From assembly GCA_029721435.1 (NCBI GenBank), contig CM056574.1, positions 4,353,001-4,417,000 of the forward strand: 64,000 bases of DNA, written 5' to 3'. This document shows, one piece after another, positions 56,436 to 64,000 of this stretch; the first letter of the stretch is position 1; every line of letters begins with the position of its first letter. A program made the translations under genes and the position numbers. The stretch is from Gymnothorax reevesii. Its lineage: Eukaryota > Chordata > Actinopteri > Anguilliformes > Muraenidae. The notes beneath the pieces are model-generated. The model had not been told where the DNA came from and did not search any database. It was given only the letters and a program-made list of their open reading frames with translations.

Positions 56436-57639
56436 CCTCAGTAATAATGTTAATCAGTTCAAAAGGAAGTTTCGAAAAAGGCATGTTTGAAATATATAAC
56501 AAGGAGGAGGAGAAAAATTGATGTAAATTGCTGAGATGATTGTGGGGACAGGGGGATTCCCAGTGTGTCTAGTGTTGGCTATCGAGGTTTGAATCCGTAT
56601 TGTGGTATCTGGGGGTTGGAAATGGATAAGCTATGCTTCTCCCATCCCCTTTTCAAACTCTGTTGTTGATTGTTGTGTGACTGAGGTTTTTATATTGTTT
56701 ATCATCAGTGGTGTTCTGTAGTTTTGTTTTGTTATGTATAATTGGTATTTTGGTTTAAAATAAATCTTTAAACCTTAAATCTTAAACCTCATTTGAACTA
56801 GGACCACTGCAGAAAAACTCAAGAAGGTAAGACACACAATTTTTGCTTGTTTAAATAGGAAGATTTGATATTATACAAATTAAATAAAATTTGATTTATA
56901 TTTTGTTTTATTCACACCTTATGTAGACGAAAATTTCTAATTTTTAGACAGAAAATAGGTGAATTCCTAAATGTCATTATCTTGGTCACAAAAGCAAAGT
57001 TTGAAGGAAATAATAGGCACCATCTATTCTTTTCACAACATAAACAATAAAGAAATAACACACACAAACCAGGAAAAAAATTTGTCACATAGTGTTATTG
57101 AGGTAACGTGTATTAACATGTTAACGTAGTTTTCCTGAGTAGGACGCCGTTTGATAACCATTCCCTGAGTGAGATACTTGCGGCCTGACCCACTTCCCAG
57201 CCATTTTAGAGGCACAGAAATGCATGATCAGGGGTACGTTTCCCTACAGCGTAGGTTAGTAGCTTACATAGTTCGTTCATTGACAGTCAATGGTTCCAGC
57301 CATGCAAGTTAGCATCTGTGATTTGGGGAAAAACACCACAGTACGAAGCACAAGTTTGAGTAATTTAAACAGGCTTAAGAGTCTATTTGTCAAATTTCAG
57401 ATGTATGTATACGAAAGTGACCTGGACCAGACATCCGCGTAAACGATTAAACCACAGTTTGGTGTCGCTCTTTCAGACTTAATGAGTGTGTATTTTCCCT
57501 GACTGCACTGCTTTTTTGATAGTTTTACACTGTTTTTTATACTGCTTTGTCCAGCCTCCGAAAATATTGACTATTGTGTGACAGAATTTGTGGTCAAGGG
57601 ACGAGAGAAGCAGAAATGTTGGATGTTTTTGTTTTTGGT
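56436..57639. other. LINE-like 3' end and unassigned DNA
   Basis: The stretch 56440-56790, with 'tttaaaataaatctttaaacc' and a T-rich 3' part, looks like a LINE tail on the plus strand. Nothing recognised beyond it. Confidence 0.4.
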
Positions 57640-58305
57640 CCGACCTCGCCGCCGCCGCGCTGTCCTACGTGTTAACGCGATAACTTCAGTAATATTTCAA
57701 TTAGAAATTTCAAGTTTTGCATATAAGCAAGTATCATAAAGAGGAAGAACTGATTTGATTTTGGACAATTTACGATTTCTAGATTGGCCACCAGGGGCCA
57801 AAAACTGAAAAAAATCACTGTTTTTATCATAGCTCTGGAAATATTTGTCCGATTGACCTTAAATCAAGTGCAAATGAAAGTCAGGTCATGACCTGAGGAT
57901 GTGTCCCACGATGACATTATACCCGTTTGGTTCAAAATTTTGACAAAAGGTGGAGCTTTGTCACATAAAATTCACCATTTTTGCCATATCTTTGGAACTA
58001 TTCGTCCAATTGACATGAAACTATGTGCAACTGCAAGGTCATGACCTCTCAACGTGTCACATGGTGACATCATACCTGAATGGTTCAATATTTTGCCACC
58101 AGGTGGCGCTTTGTGATGGAAAATTACCATTTTGCCCATATCTTCAGAACCCTTTGTCCGATTGACCTGAAATTAAGTTCAAATGAAAGGTCATGACCTG
58201 AGGGGCTTTATATTGTATTGGGTCTATTCAAGGATTGGGGAATTGGAGGATTGGGGGCGTTCGGGGTTATACCCCAAGATGTCGCCTCCGACGGCATAAG
58301 CCTAG
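57640..58305 (+). repeat. Helitron-like repeat with three internal units
   Basis: It shares 'ttttggt', 'cgcgataactt' and 'aactgatttgattttgg' with the insert at 45626-45870. Three internal units of about 150 bp start near 57822, 57978 and 58130, each with 'ccgattgac' and 'aaggtcatgacct'. It ends CTAG (58302-58305) followed by T, with a short GTCG-cctc-CGAC stem 12 bases before, as Helitrons do. The 5' end is not fixed. Confidence 0.5.
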
Positions 58306-58323
58306 TTTTATATTTGTAGTTAA

Positions 58324-58600
58324 AGGGAAATTTCAACTGAATGCCTGCAATAAAGTTTCCTATGCAGGAAACAGTTCCGGATACAGTCGGTAATCAAAAC
58401 GTTCCATAGGAAATTATGGTTCTATTTAGATATGTTAGCAAGTGCATCTTTACCTTTCTTGTTAAAGAAGGACAATATTGTTGAGGTTTTTAGTATTTTA
58501 CTAAGGGGTTCAGCCATCTTGTATCCTTAGTCAAACGGCAATACGAATTTTTCAACGCAGCAATGAATTCAATTTCGTAATTTTCTGCCTGCGCAAGCAC
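58324..58600 (+). repeat. Interspersed repeat, copy B
   Basis: Begins AGGGAAATTTCAACTGAATG directly after TTAA (58320-58323) and matches 3796-4058. Right end not defined. Confidence 0.6.
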
Positions 58601-59333
58601 CTCAAGTTTTCATCAAAACTGTACGAATGTAGCATACGAAGGCTGCACCAGGCTTGTTCATGCGCAATGAAGGACACGATAATGGCTTACTATAGCAAGG
58701 AAATAACACAATGACTCCATCTTCTATTGAAAATATGGCAAATCTCCTGGTTAAAGAAACGAAGAAGGTGACAAAAACAACTTCATGATATGGAGAATTA
58801 GAGTCACAAGAAGACGGTCGTCATGTCCTGAGTAGACTGCGATTATCGCAGGTCGCCGACTATTTTTGAAAGCCCTGCGTGATTTCACGACAGGTCCTTC
58901 GGAAACCTGACGCCACCTTACAGTTTGGCGGTGAATTGCTTCGCGGCACAGCACGATGCAAACAATATCAATGCAGAAATTCGAAAGGTCCACGACGGTG
59001 TTGAGGCGATGGCATGCCCCCTTTGAGTGGAGTTGATGCAGAACCATAAATCCAGCTTAAGTGGGTCCCAGTTGGTGAGTCTAAGTAGTTTTAACACTGC
59101 AATGCTACTATAACTCAACTGCCTTGGTCTTCATTAGGCTATGTTGATTAGTGTTAGAACTGTTAGCCAAGTGTTCGAAGATGAAAAAAAAAAAGTTTAA
59201 ACGCATATACAGACAATTTTGTAAGATTTTATTTCTGCAACACAGTTCTGAAAAAATGATACAGACTTCTAGAGGCTGCACAGCATTTTTGCTACGCAGT
59301 TATTTTTGTTTAATGCCAGGCCTGATTTTGGCT
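58601..59333. other. Unassigned DNA
   Basis: A minus-strand frame of 98 aa (58751-59047) has no recognisable motif. This may be the interior of the element that starts at 58324. Confidence 0.35.
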
Positions 59334-59337
59334 TTAA

Positions 59338-60001
59338 AGGAGCTGTGTCATGGTTAATGCGCAGGCTCAGGAGGTGACATACAAATCAGATAAACAGACC
59401 GGCTTTCACACGTGCGGAGACTCGTAGGATACAGAGCTTGCAGGACGTGAATCTCTCGGGACAAAATAAAGACTGCATAAGACTAGGAATGACTTCAATT
59501 GCTGGTGCAAGCGCGCCACTTTCGGTAAGTATCTGATTTCTATGCGAATGATCTTGTTTTCAAACATATTTGTTGGCCGGGGAAAGAAATTCGAGCGCCT
59601 TCATGTAGCACTGCCGTCTGCTTTCTATACAGCAAGAAAAAAACACAGACGAACTCGATCAGCCGAACGAGGATTTTTGCCGATTTTTTCTCTCTTCTCT
59701 GTGCTCCTGATAAAGCTTCCTGGAGACAAGAGTTTATGGCCGCTGCCGTACCGCTTCCCTCCTCGAGAGGACGCTAAAACCTCTAGTTCTTCGACTTATA
59801 CTGGACAAAAAATACCCAAAACAAAAGCCTTATGTTCAAGGAACTAAAATATATTTATATATACAAGAAATTGAAGAATGTAGAGCGCCGATGGAAACGG
59901 ATTTTTGGAGGATAAGTCACGATCGCCTTGATTTTGATTTCTTGTTAGGATGAACAGTTTTCAAAGTTCTGAGCATGCGCAGTTCACGTGACTCAACTCC
60001 T
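59338..60001. mobile_element. 664-bp TTAA MITE
   Basis: TTAA at 59334-59337 and 60002-60005 flank inverted ends: AGGAGCTGTGTCATGG on the left, AGGAGTTGAGTCACGT when the right end is reverse-complemented, both continuing into 'tgcgcaggctcag'/'tgcgcatgctcag'. The 101-aa frame inside (59542-59847) is unrecognised. The TTAA-AGG pattern matches Kolobok-type elements. Confidence 0.75.
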
Positions 60002-60005
60002 TTAA

Positions 60006-61320
60006 GAAGGAGGACGATGCGCACTGGAAGTTAAACAAATCAGTCAATACACTACAGCAACTTAAGTAGTGTAACGTAACAAAAGTAACTTAGGGGCATA
60101 CTTGCCCAAAGGTTCAAACACAACAAATGGATTATTTGGCAATTTGCGACTTATGAAAATCTCACATTCCGACTGAGCGATTGGACGTGCATGTTTTTGC
60201 CCATATAGGGTTAATGAGGCAAAAAGCCCTCCTAGATATTTATATCATAGATAATAGAGATATAGTGGAACATAATAAAGCATGTTCCATAAAATTCCAT
60301 AGAGGGCGCACCGGAGTATGGCCCGACGAACACTGCCCTAAATGATGTTCCATGCTGCAAAAAGCGCCCTCTATACACAAGCGCCCTCATTAAACCTTGC
60401 TGTTAACATTATTTTTAAAACTAGAAGTCCCCTATATGTCTAAATAAACATAAACCAGCAAGGTTTTTTGAGGGCGCAGGAACTGGGCGGGCCACAAACA
60501 TGGTCTAAAATGCCAAAAATTGGGATTTTAGGTGCCACCTATTAGCCTCAAAAATTCTAACCTTATTTGGAACTACTCTGCCCTTATATCACAATACCAT
60601 AAGATGAAGGAGGCTTTTTGAGGGCGCACTAAGATATTCAGAGGACAAATTCCAATTTTTGACTTTGGCCCCATTTAGGCCCTTCGGACCCCTACCCTAA
60701 AACGGGGTCTTTCGGATAAAAAAAAAAAAAAGATTTTTGTCAGTTTGTAGGATATATCTACCCACGAAAAAAGTTTAATTGTAAAACTGAAAGGTGATGT
60801 ATCACCCCCTGGGTGAATCTTACAGAATCCGGCTCTAATGGTTACTCAGTCAAAGCGACCACAAAAGAAAAAGAAGTTTGATGAAACGAGTGTATATGTG
60901 CACGCGGTCGTAATAAATTTTTCTATAATAATTACGCATCCGGTCTGTCTATAATTAATTTGCATTTCTTTTGTTGCTCAGTAGCTCGTTGTGGTTGCGA
61001 TCAAGTGAAGCATCTGTTCCAGGAAAATATACACCAGGAAGTAAGATTGGCATGTAGACTCCCATTCATTTTCACCTACTTTAAAATTACATTTTCAAAA
61101 ATACTTGCGTGCGAGTCGGGGTTATTTTGGTATTTCTGTGCAGAGCGACATTTTGGCCGTATTTACACTGTAAGTCTTTTATGCCCAGATCGGATTTGCT
61201 GCCTGAATCCGATTTTTTTTACCGTGCGGTTACACGTATTTTAACAAGTGACCCATATCTGATTCACGCAATTACACTTGCCTACAACATCGGAAACATT
61301 GCGCATGCCTACTTTAAGTA
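60006..61320. other. Unassigned DNA
   Basis: Recurrent 'gagggcgca' phrases (60303-60310, 60471-60478, 60621-60628) suggest an old repeat. An A run at 60718-60732 is present. No gene was recognised. Confidence 0.4.
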
Positions 61321-61321
61321 T

Positions 61322-61440
61322 ATACCAGAGCCATGTAGAGAGAGAGTCGTGTCAATGGTGGTCCCAAATTCTCAATCGTCACGTGGTACATGGAAACAGC
61401 GAATAGTTCCCAGAAGTCACTGGCGGGCAATTTAAATGTC
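61322..61440. repeat. Short repeat, left member of an inverted pair
   Basis: Contains ACCAGAGCCATGTAGAGAGA and 'aatagttcccagaagt'. The inverted partner is at 63745-63852. Confidence 0.65.
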
Positions 61441-62699
61441 TGTCAAATAGGCTGCAGAGAGACATACCTGCAATTCTCGGTAATGACTAGTCAATAAATA
61501 GCTTTATTTCTGCCTTGTTTACATATTTTAGGCTTGACTGAACGTTGCCGTCTCACTTAAGTGACCCCAACGTTAATCAACCACAAAAAAGCTACATTAA
61601 ACGGCAGAATTTTGAACATTTGCACTCAATACAGGCAGTATTGCAGTAGTTTTAGTGCCGTAGAATTATTTCAATAATTCAGATGACTAAAACAAGATTT
61701 AGTCAGTATAAAGAGCGTGTTCCTGTTCTCAATTGCTTAGAATTCTTGGTTTTTGCTTTTGACAACAATGCTTGTTTAATCCCATCCTAATGTTTATCAT
61801 GCAGAGGGAGGGGAAGGAACGTTTCAAAAATGTTTAATTTTCTACCATTTCTTCATTTGCTTGGGGTTTTAATCATCCCATGGAAATGGAGGATCCAAGT
61901 TTCCAATTCAGTAATTAACTAATGTAATCTTCATGACTTTCAGACAGGACAGAGGACTGACAGGTGACTATCAATGAGTATCAACTGACAGCACAATTAG
62001 TCCCTGCATTATTTAAAACAGCATAATGTTCAGTGGGGCATCTTAGAAAATCCACTGGTAAAAATTATAATTTTATGCACATCTGCACTTATCACTAAAC
62101 ACCAATAAATAAGTTCAGAACAAGTTTTTCATTGACTTTTTGCATGCAGAAGGTATACATTTATCTAGGCTTGCATGTACAGTAATATTTTCAGGAAGGG
62201 CTCATTAAACACTATATATCCAGACAGAACAAGACACATTAACATACAAACCTATACTGTTATACACATACATTTTCTGTACATCTTTTTATTTTGCTCT
62301 TATGTACTACAATTACTTCATGAACCAGAAATGCCCGCATTTGAACACCCTCGGCCTGACGGTGCACACACGGACAGACGACGAACTGATGACAATACTC
62401 TTCGGCCTGAAGTAGGGCCAAGGGTAAAAAGAAATCTTGAATAAACTCAGAAACATGAATATCATGTGAGGCAGTTTGTGCCCTCTCCTCCATGTTGTCC
62501 TTGCATAATATAATCTCTACCATGGTTAGCTGTGCTGCGTGGGGATGCTCCAATCGCTGGGGGGTTGAGTAAAACTGTACAGTTTGTAGGCTCAATTCAA
62601 CAGGAGAAATCTAACAATCATTCAAAATTACAACAACAACAATGTGAGGTGATCATATTCAAACACTGCACATGCATTTTTTCACAGCCAAAGACCATA
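61441..62699. other. Unassigned DNA
   Basis: A minus-strand frame of 111 aa (62260-62595) carries no recognised motif. No element boundary identified. Confidence 0.35.
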
Positions 62700-63850
62700 C
62701 GATTTGGAAGCTTATTGTCCAGTTTATTAAAAGTAAGGAACAGGGAAAGGCTTGTACAGCTTAGGGAGTTAAGACTCGGGGTGCAGGGTGAGTGTCGTCT
62801 GTCTCACTGCAGGGAGTCTCTGGCTCTTATTGAATCACCTGCAGTTCTTCTTCTGAAAGAGAGGGGGGGAGAAAAAGACAGAAGGGTCAGACACACCTGT
62901 ATGGGCTGGGATGGGAAATGGTGCTGAGAGATGAGGCTGGTCTTTGTTTCCCAACTTAGCTTATGGAACTTAAGTAGTTGTGATCAGCTATGCTGCTGAT
63001 GTTTAAGAACGTATGGTAAGTGGCATCAGTAACATGTAACGGGAATTAGTATAAAGATGGATCATGTTCATTGCAGTCTTTCAGACAAATAATACAATAA
63101 AGCTCAATATTTATACTATTCAGTATGACTCTCCACTTAGTCTTCTCTGCTTAATTTTCCAAATTGTTTGGTTTCCTTTTAGTTCATTTTATAGCAGTAA
63201 AGAAATCAGCTCTAACAATCAATATTAATAGCGATGTATCACAGCAACCAATGGCTTTCTACTTTAACATTGTGTCGCGTTAACTTTATTATAATAGCTA
63301 ACGTTAGCTACCTTGTTCTCAAAGAGAACCTTACTTCACCTCCTCCACTACTATAGCCAGTCTGATGTTATATTTGTGTTAATTCTCTAAACTTTCACTC
63401 ATCCACCCCACTACGCAAAAAATCACATTAAGAAGGCTTTTTCTCCAATATCGCGTCATTGGATGAAATGACACTGAGAACTGAGTTTTCCATTATGCTG
63501 CTGCTCATGGTTAGCGCTAGTAACTGTGTCGCTAACTGTACCTAGCTAGTATCCTAGCCTAATTTTCTGCCCATAAACGTTCAATATATATCGAATTATA
63601 CAGGGGATAATCCAGGAAAACGCTTTACTGTAGGTGTTAATTTAATTCAGATGTGCTGACAATACACAGTCTAATTCTTTAATCGTCTTACCTTTTGAAA
63701 GATCATCACTAACGGTCCATTCCGCTTCATCTGAGCTGCTGGACTAGTCTTCATCACAAACTTCCGGGAACTATTGGGAGACTCCACGACCCGCCACTAC
63801 TGTAAAAAATTGGTCCATTGGAGTTGACGCGACACTCTCTCTACATGGCT
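62700..63850 (-). other. Putative small two-exon transcription unit
   Basis: On the minus strand a donor AAAAG|GTAAGA ends an exon at 63692, and a strong acceptor (polypyrimidine tract ending 'ccctctctttcag') starts an exon at 62852. AATAAA at 62723-62728 follows about 125 bases later. Exon 1 offers an ATG frame (MKTSPAAQMKRNGPL) which reads through the junction and ends soon after, 26 residues in all. A second frame (DEAEWTVSDDLSK) is also open across the junction but has no start. I do not recognise either product. It may be a small gene, a UTR, or a transposon-borne transcript, because exon 1 lies next to a repeat (63745-63852). Confidence 0.35.
63280..63320. repeat. 'gctaacgttagc'-type motif
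   Basis: The phrase 'ctaacgttagctacc' is frequent in teleost intergenic DNA. It supports the fish assignment but marks no gene. Confidence 0.4.
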
Positions 63851-63852
63851 CT
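63745..63852. repeat. Short repeat, right member of an inverted pair
   Basis: Reverse-complemented, it contains ACCAGAGCCATGTAGAGAGA and 'aatagttcccggaagt', matching 61322-61440 in order. Confidence 0.65.
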
Positions 63853-64000
63853 GGTTTTTACTAGACTTTAGGCCACGCCTACTTCTGCACCAAGCGCTAA
63901 CTGCAAAGCCAAAAAAATGGATGATGCTGAAATATCATCGGCCTGCTGATAAAACATTGTAGCTCCAAATTGATAAGAAACAAAAACTTGCAAGTCCACT

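Noticed and set aside
58751..59047. 98-aa minus-strand frame
   Set aside because: No known motif, unusual composition, and no sign of splicing or conservation visible here.
59542..59847. 101-aa frame in the TTAA MITE
   Set aside because: No homology recognised; MITE interiors often hold chance frames.
62260..62595. 111-aa minus-strand frame
   Set aside because: No motif recognised, and it lies past the poly(A) signal of the putative unit.
1..64000. Bacterial-type features such as operons, ribosome binding sites or rRNA
   Set aside because: The window is eukaryotic and none were seen.

Overview
The window reads as vertebrate genomic DNA from a ray-finned fish, most likely a teleost. The evidence is its repeat content: Tc1 elements of families abundant in fish, a Gmr1-type Ty3/Gypsy element with integrase upstream of reverse transcriptase, an R4/Dong-type LINE, L1-clade LINEs, TTAA-flanked DNA elements, and a KRAB-less C2H2 zinc-finger gene with GEKPYKC linkers. 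There are no bacterial signatures (operons, ribosome binding sites, CRISPR). The species cannot be named from the sequence alone.

Only one convincing host-type gene is visible: a 24-finger C2H2 zinc-finger gene on the minus strand (30533-33235). A degenerate zinc-finger remnant (27700-28290) lies downstream, and a LINE carrying a restriction-like endonuclease sits between them. A small putative two-exon minus-strand transcription unit lies at 62700-63850. Nearly everything else is transposable-element DNA, much of it nested.

Layout. 0-7.5 kb: a 1.96-kb piggyBac-like TTAA element (578-2540), a CCAAT-rich minisatellite, a 378-bp MITE (5430-5807), unassigned repeats, and a long inverted repeat. 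7.5-9.1 kb: a decayed Tc1 element with inverted/direct repeat ends. 10.1-20.1 kb: an L1 on the minus strand, split by a Gmr1-like Gypsy element (11191-18112) that itself carries an intact Tc1 (11820-13324). 20.1-23.7 kb: a second, related Gypsy on the plus strand with both LTRs and a tRNA-Gln-type primer site, filled with Tc1 and LINE debris. 23.8-27.2 kb: Tc1 and LINE remnants and tandem repeats. 27.7-33.3 kb: the zinc-finger locus. 34.1-38.4 kb: a hairpin MITE, an unusual transposase fragment, and a dead Tc1 with a solo Gypsy LTR inside it. 41.9-48.6 kb: two tandem plus-strand LINEs with APE-type endonucleases, one carrying a 245-bp hairpin-ended insert. 48.8-56.4 kb: a large TTAA-flanked element with long inverted arms, split by an L1 that is itself split by a second piggyBac-like copy. 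57.6-64 kb: short repeats, a 664-bp TTAA MITE and the putative small transcription unit.

The clearest logic is the order of insertion. TTAA element, then L1 (18-bp target duplication), then piggyBac-like element (TTAA) is one stack. L1, then Gmr1-type Gypsy, then intact Tc1 is another. Tc1, then solo LTR (4-bp duplication) is a third. The only full-length undamaged transposase is the DD34E protein at 12115-13128, so that Tc1 is the best candidate for a recently active element.
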